A DNA stretch of 64,000 nucleotides, taken from the NCBI RefSeq assembly GCF_019393635.1, contig NC_057866.1, positions 278,574,874 to 278,638,873 of the forward strand. Reading direction: 5' to 3'. Source of the stretch: Dromiciops gliroides. Lineage: Eukaryota; Chordata; Mammalia; Microbiotheria; Microbiotheriidae. This document shows positions 19,193 through 30,290 of the stretch, piece after piece. A program made the position numbers and the translations under genes. Positions within the stretch are counted from its first letter, which is position 1. Every line of letters begins with the position of its first letter. Under the pieces are notes generated by a model. It ran no database searches, was not told the origin of the DNA, and was given only the letters and a program-made list of their open reading frames with translations.

Positions 19193-19262
19193 GGTTGGAG
19201 AAGGGACTCGAATGTAGACCTTCCGGTTAAAGGTATGCTGGTTTAACCGCTTAGCAAACCCC
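19193..19262 (-). pseudogene. tRNA-like relic (Asn- or Lys-like)
   Basis: The minus strand reads TTTGCTAAGCGGTTAAACC (A-box-like), then CCTTTAACCGGAAGGTC (anticodon-arm-like), then ATTCGAGTCCC (B-box-like), ending CCAACC opposite GGTT. The pieces are in tRNA order and length. 'TTAACCG.AAGGT' recalls tRNA-Asn, while a TTT triplet recalls tRNA-Lys. Position 33 and the anticodon stem do not fit a working tRNA. Confidence 0.45.
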
Positions 19263-19925
19263 AGGTAATGCAGTCTTATCATCTGAAAGCCAGAAGCCTT
19301 AGGCTCCATTCCTAGGCCCCCTCCCCTCCCCCTCACACCTAGAGCCCACCCCAGACACAAACCCCCGGCAATCCCCAAAGCCCAGGCAGTCTCCTTTACT
19401 AGTGTCCATCCTCCCTGCTCGTTCAGTCCTGTATGTGTATGTGGTGGGGTGGGGTTGAAGGGGGCTTAGGGCACAGGGCCTGCCAGGACAGTCCCTGGTT
19501 CTCCTGCTCCTGGGAAGGCTTCTCTCTCTATACAGCCCCATGGGCAGTGCAACCCTGCCTTGTTCTCCCGTCCCTCTCCCCTGAGGCCTCCCTCCATCAC
19601 AGGCCACCTGCAGTCCTGCTCCAGACCTTCTTGTTGGGGGCAGGCCCAGGCCTTGTCTTGCCCTGCTGCCCCATGGTAGAGGCTGTGATTTCAGTCAGAG
19701 AAGAATCTTGGATGACATCCAGGAGAGTTGAAGAAGGAGATGCAGAGACTGTCTGCCAGAGCCGAAAGAAGGTGTGTGTGTGTGTGGGGGGGGTAGGACC
19801 AGATGGTGTGTCATTCTAGAAAGTTACCCATAAAGGGACAGGGCCTGAGGTGCACCCTGTGCTTACTGGCCAGAATGAGAAGCTCCTCATGGGAGAATCC
19901 TGAGGTTTGGACAGTCTCTGTGGAA
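19263..19925. other. No gene seen
   Basis: GC-rich, with a short (TG)n/G run at about 19771-19793. No gene recognised. Confidence 0.4.
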
Positions 19926-19929
19926 GCTG

Positions 19930-20040
19930 GCAGCCCAAATCAGGGAGGCTGGACTCTGAAGGGCCTTCAGTGGAAGGGACAGCAGGTTGTATTGGAGCCT
20001 GATGCCAACAGGGAACCCCTGGGGCCTCTAGAATGCCCCA
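19930..20040 (+). repeat. Ancient interspersed repeat, family not named
   Basis: 'CTCTGAAGGGCCTTCAGTGG' and 'TTGGAGCCTGATGCCAACAG' keep the pattern of the repeat at 17510-17660. Confidence 0.4.
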
Positions 20041-21235
20041 GGAGAGGAGGCCTGGTCTTCCCAGTCCAAGGAGAGCCAGGATTGCACTTCGTGAAGAAGG
20101 GCTGAGGCCAGGCACATATGCCGGAAGACTGTTTCCTCACCTGTAACATGGGCATAATAAATGCCAGCACTGGTGTATCTAAAAAGGTGTGGCAAACTTT
20201 GACTATAGGTGGCTGTATTTCACCCCTATTAATCACACCATTATTATCATTGCTATTATTATTATCAGTGAGTATTTAAGAAGGACCACAGAGAGATGTT
20301 GGTAAGGGAGTCACTGACTTCTGAGGAGCCAAGAGGAGGGGTCCTCCAGGGTAAAGGGATGTGCCTCAGGAATGCATAGGGTTCCCTCTTCCTCTGGACA
20401 GGAATGAGGGAGGAGACCAGAGAGGAGGAGAACACATGCAGAGAGGGGCTGAGTCACTGCTGTTCAGTAAGCAGTTATGGGGTTGGCCATGGACCAAAGT
20501 CATCAAGGTCAAAGGGCATGTATGAGGTGGGGGTGGACTGAGCTTCGAGTTCTTTGGGATCCTCCTGGGAAGAGAGTTTTCCTTCTGGCCTGTGCCGTGT
20601 GCCCTCTAGGGGAATCACCTTTCTGGAGCCCTAGTGAGTGAAGAGGTCCACTGTGATCTACACCAAAGCCCCATGGGTATTTTGTGGTAGGAGAGGCACA
20701 AAGGTTCGAGGAGGCTCAGTCTGAGGTTACTCCTTGAGGGATGCCTGAAAAGAGAGAGCCAGGCCCTGCGCTCAGAGTGGGTGTGCCCAACATAAAGCCC
20801 CACTTTCCAGCCCTCTCCACAGTAGCAGGCCATCTGGGTGGAGGTGGTCTGGGCAGGTAACTGTGAGCTTGCTGGTTTGAAACCCTTCTCTATTGGTTCT
20901 GGCTGGTGGAACCCACCCTCCCAGCAACCAGTGGCAGCACTAAGGCAGAAACTCCAAGAGGGTGTTGAAGTCCCAGAGATGTGGGGACTAATTTAATTGA
21001 GTACTGATTCAGAACCTGCACACAAAGCCCTCCCTGTCTTCTGCCCACTGCCCTCCTGTGGCAACCTGTCACCTCTGTTCTCTCTTTATTTAACTGGCGC
21101 TGGGCTTTGGACACATCAGACACAGCTGGCATCTTCCTCACCCTTGGCTGCCAAAGGGGATCTTGCCAGGGAGAAGAGAATGGGAGAGGTGCTGAATTCT
21201 CAAGTCGGGATTCTGTTTGGAGGGCTGGGGGAAAT
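20041..21235. other. No gene seen
   Basis: About 1.2 kb of mostly unassigned DNA. A MIR-like scrap ('CCTCACCTGTAACATGGGCA') lies at about 20135. No coding or RNA gene supported. Confidence 0.4.
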
Positions 21236-21237
21236 AA

Positions 21238-21560
21238 AGTCAGCAAGTACTTATTAAAAGCACGCTTTCAGGGGCAGCTACGCGGTGTAGTGGATAGAGC
21301 ACCGCCCCTGGATTCAGGAGTATCTGAGTTCGGGTCCCGCCTCAGACACTTGATACTTGCTGGCTGTGGGACCTTGGGCAAGTCACTTAACTCCCTTGCC
21401 CCACCAAACAAACAAACAAAAAGCATGCTTTCAGCCACAGCACCCGAGTAATCGAAGGGGGAAAAAAAATCGTGCTTAAGTGTCAGGGGGATGAGGAAAC
21501 AAAATACAAAAGCAGACAGTCCCTGCCTTCAAAGAGCTTCCATTCTAATTGGAGAGATGG
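21238..21560 (-). mobile_element. L2-type tail, split by a SINE
   Basis: 'GTCAGCAAGTACTTATTAAA' before the SINE and 'CAGACAGTCCCTGCCTTCAA' after it form one reverse-oriented L2 tail. Confidence 0.55.
21271..21422 (+). mobile_element. CORE-SINE (WSINE1-like)
   Basis: Full-length copy. AAGCACGCTTTCA before and AAGCATGCTTTCA after mark the target-site duplication with one change. Confidence 0.93.
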
Positions 21561-21906
21561 CATTTATAGGGGAATGGTGGCCAGGGAGGAAGCAGTATTG
21601 GGTAGAAACTCCCTGGGATGGTGGCCGGGAGGGAGCCAAAGGGAGTCGGTTGACCCTCCCATTCTAGGAGCCATGCCTAACCTGATTGGATGATGGCACA
21701 GAGCTGGAAGGTGGGGAGGGGAGGAGGGAGGAGGCAGCTGGGGAGCTCCAGAGTGAGGGAGGCTGAGACAACCTTCATGCCAAAGCTGAACCCCCTTCTT
21801 CCACAAGCAGCTTCACCAACTCCCAGCCTCCACACTTCTCTCCTTCCCAGCCAGCCAAAACCGTCTCCTCTCACTCTGGCTCAGAGGAAAAGCTCTCATG
21901 GGGATG

Positions 21907-22375
21907 TTTCCTTCCTTCCTTCCTTCCTTCCTTCCTTCCTTCCTTCCTTCCTTCCTTCCTTCCTTCCTTCCTTCCTTCCTTCCTTCCTTCCTTCCTTCCT
22001 TCCTTCCTTCCTTCCTTCCTTCCTTCCTTCCTTCCTTCCTTCCTTCCTTCCTTCCTTCCTTCCTTCCTTCCTTCCTTCCTTCCTTCCTTCCTTCCTTCCT
22101 TCCTTCCTTCCTTCCTTCCTTCCTTCCTTCCTTCCTTCCTTCCTTCCTTCCTTCCTTCCTTCCTTCCTTCCTTCCTTCCTTCCTTCCTTCCTTCCTTCCT
22201 TCCTTCCTTCCTTCCTTCCTTCCTTCCTTCCTTCCTTCCTTCCTTCCTTCCTTCCTTCCTTCCTTCCTTCCTCCCTCCCTCCCTCCCTCCCTCCCTCCCT
22301 CCCTCCCTCCCTCCCTCCCTCCCTCCCTCCCTCCCTCCCTCCCTCCCTCTCTCTCCCCCCCTCCCCCTCTCTCCC
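21907..22375. repeat. (CCTT)n then (CTCC)n microsatellite (about 470 bp)
   Basis: About 364 bp of uninterrupted CCTT is followed by about 80 bp of CTCC and a C/T-rich end. On the plus strand it is a pure pyrimidine tract, the strand opposite of the 15.3-15.8 kb purine tract. It gives false 180-230 codon frames. Confidence 0.97.
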
Positions 22376-22734
22376 TTTTTAAAAAAAAATGTTGTTGGTT
22401 GCTTTTGTTTGTACATGAACTAATGTACCCTGAGTACTCCTCCTCTGCCTTCCAGAGGCTCTTTGCTTATTTGTCATTTGACTCCATCACCTGTGCCCTT
22501 GATCCCATCTCTCCCCGGTTCCTTTTATGGCCTCACTTGGAAAACCATTCCTGTTCTGGCAGGCATGTTCATGTTTCTGCCACTGCTGGATCATAATAAG
22601 AACTGACATTTCAACAGCATCTCTCCACTTGGAATGTGCCTGGCATACATCATCCCTGCCAGCTAGCATCCTTGTCATTTGACAGAAGAAGAGACTGAGT
22701 CTCAGAGAGCTTACTTATGGAGACCAGGGCTAGG

Positions 22735-23640
22735 TACCTAGATGGCACAGTGGATAGAATGCCAGTATTTGAGTCGAGAAGACTCATTTTCCCAAGGTCA
22801 AATCTGGCCTCAGACACATACTAGCCATATGACCCTGGGAAAGTCACTTAGCCCTTGTGGTAAAAATTATTTGTGGTAAAGATTAATATTGCAGTTTTTA
22901 GCTGACTCATTTGGGAGGGGCCACACCTGGCCTGCTCTGAGGTTATGTATGCTACTGAGGTCAGAAGGAGAACTCTCCATAGGCAGTTTTTTAAAAGAGC
23001 TCCCCTTCTGGGGGAGGAAAAATTTTATGCTCCCTGAAAGGAGGCAGAGAGTTCTTCCAGAATGCTAGCAATCTGGTGGGCTCTTCTTCTACCCTTGAGG
23101 TGGTGGCTCGAGCCCTCTGTCTCAGGCGGCTGTTTTTTTTTTTTTTTCTTTCTGGTGGTCCAGGTGTGGGTGAGTTAATTATGGAAAATCCTAAACTCCT
23201 TTGAACTAGCTTAATTGGAACCGGTCTGAGGATTAAATAGGTTAAGTTTAGAGTTAAGAGTATTTATCTGTATTTCTATTTTCCTATTTCCTTATCCTTG
23301 ATTTTTATTAGTTTCACCTTTGTTGTTTAATTAATTCCCAAGTAATAAAATCTGATCCTTTTGTGAACTAAAGCTTAGAGGCTCCTTTCTTATTGGCCTG
23401 GGAGAAATATCTAAAAAGGGCAGTTCAGAGGGGAGGGTGAACCTAAAAGGTCCCTCATTTCTGAGATCTCAATATTAAGGCGAGTCATCCAAATAATTCT
23501 CTGTATATCAAATTTTGGCCCTCACACCCTGTTTGCCTCAGTTTCTTGGTCTGTAGAATGAGCTGGAGAAGGAAATGGCCAACCCCTCCAGTGTTTGATG
23601 AAGAGTCAAACGTGACTGAACAACAGCAAGGGATGAAATT
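22735..23640 (+). mobile_element. MAR1-like SINE split by an LTR
   Basis: Head and core lie at 22735-22855. The 3' tail ('GTTTGCCTCAGTTTCTTGGT' to 'GTGACTGAACAACAGCA') lies at 23527-23640. Joining across the LTR restores the 'CTTAGCCCT-GTTTGCCTC' junction of an intact SINE. Confidence 0.85.
22856..23526 (+). mobile_element. Solo LTR inside a SINE, CCCT target duplication
   Basis: It runs from TGTGGTAAAA to GGCCCTCACA, flanked by CCCT at 22852-22855 and 23527-23530. An AATAAAATC signal lies near 23344, and an internal T15 run at 23131-23145. It has no internal retroviral genes. The nested order dates it after the SINE. Confidence 0.9.
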
Positions 23641-23644
23641 TAAA

Positions 23645-24890
23645 GATAACATAAGTCAAACACTTTGCAAATCTTTAAATACTTTATAAATGCTATTTAT
23701 TGTTGTTATTGTTATTATTAATAATCAGGTTTTCCCTACCTCAGGTTTAAGACTACACAATCCACCACTGCCTCTCTGTCCATGCCCCAGTTATCTAAGT
23801 TTGGTCTCCCTTCTGACTATGGTTCTGGCCACCACTAGCAGTGATTTCTCAGAGGAAAGATTACCTCCAGCCCCCCTGGGGTCTTAGTGGGGACAACACA
23901 TTTGGAGCAGACTAGAGCACTCCCCCAGTGATGAATATCAGTGAGGGGCAGTACCTCCCTCCTCCCCCTCCCCGCTCTTTGATGATAGAATTTTCTACCA
24001 TGCTTTTAAAACTCAACTCGAATCTCACCCCCTGCACTGGAAGCCTTCCTTAATCCCTTGGTAGGCATTGTCCTAACAAGGGCCCTTGGAGTAAGGTTTT
24101 GCTGCTGGGTATTTACAGTGAACTGAGCTCAGCAACCTAGTGAGCAAGAATAATGACTGAAAATTGCAAGCTATCCTGTAGGTTCCTGTGAGCTCCTCCC
24201 CGCTCCATGTACTCCAACCTCTCTCCTCTCCAATCAATGGTCTCCTTAGAGATGACCTTGTTGCCAAGGTATCCAGGGTATCTTGTTCACTAGCCAACCA
24301 TAGCAAACACAAGTAACAGAAGCTTAATCATTCATGTATTAGGTAGAAACATTTGTGAAGATACTGGTAAATACTCTAAAGGTTAATATGAGATATTATA
24401 GATTGAGCACCATTCCTTAATCCCTTCAATTAATGGAATATTGCTGAGAACCAGGAAGGAGTACAGGCAAGGAGGATGAAATGAACTGGCTGAGGTAGGC
24501 AGGTCCCCTGCTGGTGTCTAAACAAATGGGCTTATCCATTGGTTTGCTTAGGAGGCTAATGGAAAGACCACCTGAAATCTTAGCTCTCTTTCCTTTGAAG
24601 GCCTTGATTAATTTCCTCTTATGTCAGCACAGGCTCAATGTCACCAAAATACCATTAGGAGACTGTCAATGGGAAGCACGGCAACTAGAAATAATATCTG
24701 GCATGGGTTTAGCTGCTTTTTAGTCGTCATTATAAATTAGTGTGAAAACAAATCTTTTTAATATTCCATTTGCCTTCAGAAGAATTCTAGACATCTTTCT
24801 TACCTTCCCCTTTATCAAACTAAGAACCTTCTAGATGATAAAATACTGATCCACTTCAATATTTGAAAGAAAGAAAGTTGTTGGCTCAGC
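23645..24890. other. Mostly unassigned, L2 scraps
   Basis: An L2-like fragment ('CACCCCCTGCACTGGAAGCC') lies at about 23985-24065, and an AT-rich tail at about 23640-23725. The rest (24070-24890) shows no gene or repeat that I recognise. Confidence 0.4.
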
Positions 24891-24894
24891 CATA

Positions 24895-24958
24895 GATATA
24901 TATATATATAGATATATATATAGATATATATGCATGTGTATATATATGCATATGTGTA

Positions 24959-25014
<56 letters not shown>
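24895..25014. repeat. (TA)n/(TATG)n low-complexity tract
   Basis: Alternating purine-pyrimidine DNA: TATA and GATATATATA units, a TGTG stretch, then about 50 bp of pure (TA)n. Confidence 0.95.
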
Positions 25015-25277
25015 GGGCTTGCTTTCTCACTATAAATTACCCAGAGTTCAAGTGATGTAATTCATGTGTTCTGGAAAACATTAGACTGCTCTCTCCTGTT
25101 CAGCTAAACTGGTCAGGTTTGGTGTTCAGAGACAAAAAATTAAAAACAGCCCCAGAAAACCAAATAAAAAGATGTCAATGAACATGGTCATTAGTCTCTT
25201 TACTCAAATTAAGAAAATCTGAAGTGCAGCTCTTTTCAGGCTGCATCTTCCAGGGTCCTTAAGCTTTGTTGGAAGAT

Positions 25278-25570
25278 ATTGCTACGTGGCACAGTGGAAA
25301 CTGGGGGGGGCTCAGATCAAATCTTGCCTCAGACACCTCCTAGCTGTGTGACCCTGGGCAAGTCACCTAACCCCAGTTGCCCTAAACATCTGGGGCCATC
25401 TCTAGTCATCCTGATGTCTATCTTGCCACTGGACCCAGAAGGCTCTGGAGGAGAGAGTAAGGTTGGTGACCTTATATAGCCCTCTCTCGATTAAATGCAA
25501 TTCACTGCAAGTCATGATATCTCTCCAATGTCATGATCCTCTTAGAGAATGATGGGCAAACAACTGTTTA
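25278..25570 (+). mobile_element. RTE-tailed SINE
   Basis: A CORE-SINE head ('CTACGTGGCACAGTGGA') runs without a break into a tail ('CATCTGGGGCCATCTCTAGT', 'GCAAGTCATGATATCTC', 'GGGCAAACAAC'). The same tail recurs at 30878-31060, 41030-41200 and 63325-63445 and matches the RTE 3' end. Confidence 0.75.
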
Positions 25571-25575
25571 TTTAT

Positions 25576-25732
25576 TTTATTTTATTTATTTTTTTTAGTG
25601 AGGCAATTGGGGTTAAGTGACTTGCCCAGGGTCACACAGCTAGTATGTGTTAAGTGTCTGAGGCCGGATTTGAACTCAGGTATTCCTGAATCCAGGGCCG
25701 GTGCTTTATCCACTGCGCCACCTAGCCGCCCC
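25576..25732 (-). mobile_element. CORE-SINE (WSINE1-like)
   Basis: Reverse-oriented full copy. It was inserted at the end of the RTE-tailed SINE, with 'AACAACTGTTTATT' and 'AACAACAGCTGTTTATTG' on the two sides. Confidence 0.9.
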
Positions 25733-26024
25733 AACAACAGCTGTTTATTGATAACAATGGAACTATATTTGCTCTTGTTTATAGTAATGGTAGAGGGCTT
25801 TGTGTTGTCAGTGAGAAATGCTGGGGCCCCAAGACTTGGAAGCAAGATGGAGATTACCGTCTAAAACATGATGCAATGACAGTGGGGAATACTGTGGCTT
25901 CCAAAGCTGAATACGTAAATGTAAATTATTCTTCCCTTTTACAGTGAGTGATGTAGACATCTAGCTAGGGAGTTTATTAGGAGGGCCAAGGAAATGGAGA
26001 AAAAATAGACTCCCTCCCATCCCT

Positions 26025-26137
26025 TCCAGTCAAACATTTATTAAATGCCTACTATATGCCAGGCACTGTCCTAACCCCCCTGGCGATATGGTCCCTTTCC
26101 TCAAGTAACTCACAGTTTAACAGGAAAGACAACATGC
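26025..26137 (-). mobile_element. L2-type LINE 3' tail
   Basis: 'AACATTTATTAAATGCCTAC' and 'TGCCAGGCACTGTCCTAA' are typical. It is the target of the RTE insertion that follows. Confidence 0.65.
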
Positions 26138-26441
26138 TGGTTGGTCGATTGGTTGTTGTCCTTTGTGCTTGAAGAGGACCAACATAACATCAGTATGTTG
26201 GGGACCAGGTATAGTGTGTCAACTGTACTTGATCAAATCAATATGAGCTCAGAAGGCTCTACCACAGTTGGGTACAAATAGTCCACACGAACATTTGGAG
26301 CTGAGATGTCTAAATTTGTGTATCTCACATTTCTTTTGAACTCAGTGTCTTCTTTGACTCAGACACACCATCCTGGGCAGTCCTGTGCCAGTGTCTCCCA
26401 TGTCTCCCTATCGATTCCCAAAGTTCTTCACAGAGACCTTG
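26138..26441 (-). mobile_element. RTE LINE 3' fragment with 11-bp target duplication
   Basis: 304 bp flanked by AGACAACATGC at 26127-26137 and 26442-26452. The content is collinear with 4310-4640 ('CTGGGCAGTCCTGTGCCAGT', 'CCACACGAACATTTGGAGCT'). It is 5'-truncated. Confidence 0.85.
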
Positions 26442-26452
26442 AGACAACATGC

Positions 26453-27130
26453 AAACAATTATGGACAAACAAGATACAGACAGGATAAACAAGAGGTAAT
26501 CAACAGAAGAAAGGCGGGGTGGGGGAAAATCATCTTGTAGGAGATGGGATTTTAACTGGGACTAAAGGAAGCCAGAGGATTTAAGGGAAAATATGAATTT
26601 CCATTTGACTCCACTATTCCTTTCAGATATATGTCAACTGGAAGGATACACTTTTTAATGTGTTTTTTAAATAATAGAAGTAATTGTTAGACCATCAATA
26701 TATCTAATTATTATATACCTACATTTAACATTACATATATGACAATAATTATAGTCTTAGTAATAAAATTTAATCTAGTGAGAGGTAGACTTTACATAGC
26801 AGTTTGATGCTTGCAAGTCATGGCCAGGGCAGGTCCCACTCAGCTAGGGACTTGCTAAAAGGTATTTTTCAATTGATCTAACCTCTCTGACTTACTATTA
26901 ACCATGAATAAGAATACATGATTATCTCTGTCTCCTGTGGATATGAGGATTTGGAAATGAGACTCTAAGTTCCTCAGTTGTAAATATGATATGAAATGAA
27001 CAGCATCAATGATTCTAAGTTATCATTGTTGCATGGGAACCAGATTGCTGTTTTGTGTGCCTCACTTGAGTTCAATATTGGGATGAAATGAGACACTTGT
27101 AGGCCACTTAACAGTTCATTTTAAAAGTTA
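26453..27130. other. AT-rich, no gene seen
   Basis: No repeat recognised between about 26590 and 27120, and no coding signal. Confidence 0.4.
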
Positions 27131-27355
27131 TTTTGTTGTTCGGTCTTTCTGACTCTTTGTGGCCCCATTTGGGGTTTTCTTAGCAGAGTGTTTTGCCATT
27201 TCCTTCTCAGCTCATTTTACAGATGAGGAAACTGAGGCAAACAGGGTTAAGTGGCTTACCCAGGGTTACACAGCTGGGAAGTATCTGAGGCTAAATTCGA
27301 ACTCAGGAAAATGAGACTTTTGGCTCCAGGCCCAGCGCTCTACCCATGAGGATAC
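27131..27355 (-). mobile_element. MAR1-like SINE with long tail
   Basis: 'GACTCTTTGTGGCCCCATTT' then 'TTACAGATGAGGAAACTGAG' and the core. Reverse orientation. Confidence 0.8.
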
Positions 27356-27359
27356 AGAA

Positions 27360-28330
27360 CTCAGCTCAAAAATGTCCTGATTGAGAATAGGTTAAGTTAA
27401 AATGGTTAACGAATATAAACCTTAAATTAAGGGCTATTGACTTTCTCCTCAAAGTCTTTAAATATTCTGTGGATCCTAGTTACTCTGGAAGGATTTAGGT
27501 GTGGTAGCATCTCCCACCAGGACTGAAGCAATCTCTCTAGTCCTCTTTTAGCTCAATAACTTAAATTTTATATTTTAACTTTTCTAATTGGAGTAATATT
27601 GGAGAAGATTTTAAAAAATATTTTAAAAATGGAAATTAAAGCTGATTGATTTATTTTTTCTTGCCTATATTCTGGATATTGCAACAACTTCCATGGGGTG
27701 AAATTGAATGCACAATATTGGCCTATCTATTGTCATGAGAAATCTGGTTTGTGACATCCTTTAAAGATGATGTGAGGTCACATTTCCTGAAAGATTCCAG
27801 GTGACACCCAATTTTTTCTTTACAATGTCCAAGGGGGCAGTTGTCATCTGTGTGAAGTTTTCCAAGTAGGATAATGAGATTCTTAGTTTAATGACCTGCT
27901 CCATCAGGAGGAGTTTATTTACTCGAAGATGCCATCTGAGTTGGTGACCTTTCTGGAGAAGTCAGATGTTAGCACAGCGGTTGCTGTCTGAAATGTCACT
28001 TCTAATGGAGAATGTTCTAATGAATGGCATCTGTAAGTAAAATGAGCTCATTCTTAATGGAGGAGATTTTCTAAGTGATGTTCGCTTCCTAAAAATGACC
28101 TTGGCTAGTGAAGACAGCTTGTGCAGACAGTGAGAGCCTTTGCTTTTAGATACCCCGTGTGGTTTTTTAGGACCACAGAAAGGGGACAGTTCTTAGTTAC
28201 CCTTTGGAAATCTTTTTCTGTATTTAAGTAAAAATAAATACATTTCTCAAAATTCTGAACTAAATACACAAAAGAACAGTTTCACATACAAAGCAGAAAA
28301 AAAGAGGATTAAATGAGAAACCACTAATCT
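27360..28330. other. Repeat-free stretch, candidate conserved non-coding DNA
   Basis: Nearly 1 kb without SINE, LINE, LTR or microsatellite, in a region where most kilobases hold several. It shows no open frame longer than chance. Balanced, non-decayed-looking composition is the only positive sign. Confidence 0.35.
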
Positions 28331-28429
28331 CATACACAGATGGCTTTTTTGGAGATTTAAAAATGATTTATTATTAACTTAGTAATATAACAGCTTTACA
28401 AATATTACATCATTTTTATCCTCACCACA

Positions 28430-28605
28430 ATCCTGGGACATAGGCACTATTATGACTACATTTTGCAGATGAGGAAACTGAGGCAGACAGTTTAAATGAC
28501 TTGCTATAGGCATACAATTGATAAGTATCTCAGGTGGGATTTGAACTCAGGTCTTCCTGACTCGAATGTGGGTATTCTATCTCCTGGACACCGAGCTGCC
28601 TTTAA
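28430..28605 (-). mobile_element. MIR-like SINE
   Basis: 'TTTGCAGATGAGGAAACTGA' to 'GGGATTTGAACTCAGGTCTT' and a degenerate head. Confidence 0.75.
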
Positions 28606-28609
28606 ACCT

Positions 28610-29060
28610 TGATATTATATAGCAGTAAAACCAGTTTAACTTGCTTTGAACTACTTATGTTTAAATACTCCATTTCAACATTTTAATTAATTTAATTTAA
28701 AAAAATAATTTAAAATATGTAACTACCTATGTTTAAAATGTCGATCTAAGATCCTGCCAAATGAATTCCTGGCAAAATGGTATTGAACCATCTGTATTTT
28801 AATGATCTGGACAGATTAAAAAGCTCTACTTCAGTCAAGTAATTCCTGGGGTTTCACATCAAGAATAAATAATACTCTTGTTCTATTAAACTCTGTCATC
28901 ATTTGCCTTTATGAATGTTTCCTTTCTTTTTTGTAAAATTAAAGCACTCTCCCATTTTCAAAAGTGTTGCTCAAAACTAAATATCACTATGATGAATAAT
29001 ACTCCATGAAGATCTCATCAACACATTTGTTTTGTTTTCTAGAAATAAATTGAGGGGGAA
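28610..29060. other. AT-rich, no gene seen
   Basis: No recognisable gene or repeat. Confidence 0.4.
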
Positions 29061-29064
29061 AAAA

Positions 29065-29212
29065 TGTGGTGCTGTGGACAGAGGGGCCTGAAGTCAGGAA
29101 GACTTGAGTTCAGTTGTGTCCTCAGACAATGAGCAGCTGTGTGATTCTGCGCAAGTCACTTAACTTCTGTCTGCCTCACTTCCCTCATTTGTGAAACAAG
29201 GATAATGATTGC
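29065..29212 (+). mobile_element. MIR-like SINE
   Basis: 'GGCCTGAAGTCAGGAAGACT' to 'GCAAGTCACTTAACTTCTGT', followed by a (TATG)-rich tail to about 29260. Confidence 0.7.
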
Positions 29213-29259
29213 ATATATGTATATGTACATATATGTGTGTGTATGTATGTGTGTGTGTG

Positions 29260-30130
29260 AATCCAGGGCATCTAACGCCCTAATTTTACGACGTTTGTCC
29301 CTTCACTTGAGTCATGCGTGTTTGCTCTTTCCTTCTGGCTCTGTCTTGTTTTTACTTTGTAATATTTAATAAAGGTTTTTCCATGCATATTTTATGTATT
29401 GTCAACACTTTTCCATCTTAATTGTATCATGGTATTTCATTACACTAATAGACCATCATTTTATTGAGTGTGTCTGGATTTCCGGTCACTGAGGCCACAT
29501 TTCTCAAGGAGCTGGGCTGATAGAGCATGAGGTAGATGAAGTGACAAGATCTGGGGAGGTGAGAGGTGAGGGAAAGAACTGGCCATAGAGTCATCAAGGT
29601 GTGGACGGAGACAATAGAAACCAGGCCTAGGCAGGGACCCCGGCAGGTGAGATTCCTGAGGCATAGATTATTTTCATTATGTTCCTTCCAAGCCTGAGAA
29701 GACAATCTCTTTGTGACAGTCAGTTGTGTCTAAAAAAAGTCTTCTTATGGTGGCTACCTTGGATGTTGAGCCTCCTTGAGTGCAGCTGGGCTGGGTTTCC
29801 AGTTTCATTGAGGCTGGTGACAGCTTACACACAGTGGGTCAAGCCAGGCAAGGTTTGGCAGAGCTTACCCTGCCCCCTTGCCTGCTGTCGCAAAGTCTGC
29901 AAGAACATAGGGTCACCTGAATGGCATGGCATTATTTATTCATTAATGTCCAATAGACAGTTATTAAGCAACAGCTGTGTACAGAGAACTCTGCCTGCTG
30001 CTGGTAAAGATAAATCATGGAGTTCAAGGTCATATGAAATATTCTGTCTGTAAGATGATTTGCATTTTACATCACTTAAAAATGCTAGATAGATGCCAGT
30101 TTGCTATTATCACTGTCATCATCAGATAAG
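29260..30130. other. No gene seen
   Basis: Unassigned DNA. The 124-codon plus frame (29679-30053) has no recognisable motif. Confidence 0.4.
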
Positions 30131-30134
30131 GCAG

Positions 30135-30290
30135 AAGTTTGGGAATCTTTAAGACAGAGCATCATCAAATCCGACTGCCTCATTTTACAGATAATGCAGC
30201 CAAAGCGTAAAATGACTCATCCAAGGTCACAAAGGGAGCAAAACTCAGTGCTTTAGCTACTCTACCCTCTCCACCCGCCTTCCAGGAAAA
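30135..30290 (-). mobile_element. MIR-like SINE relic
   Basis: 'CCTCATTTTACAGATAATGC' and 'ATCCAAGGTCACAAAGGGAG'. Confidence 0.55.

Noticed and set aside
19193-19262. Nuclear copy of a mitochondrial tRNA
   Set aside because: It matches none of the mitochondrial tRNAs I can recall, and the neighbouring DNA shows no mitochondrial sequence.
21690-22596. Frames of 181-232 codons
   Set aside because: Same reason: translated (CCTT)n and (CTCC)n.
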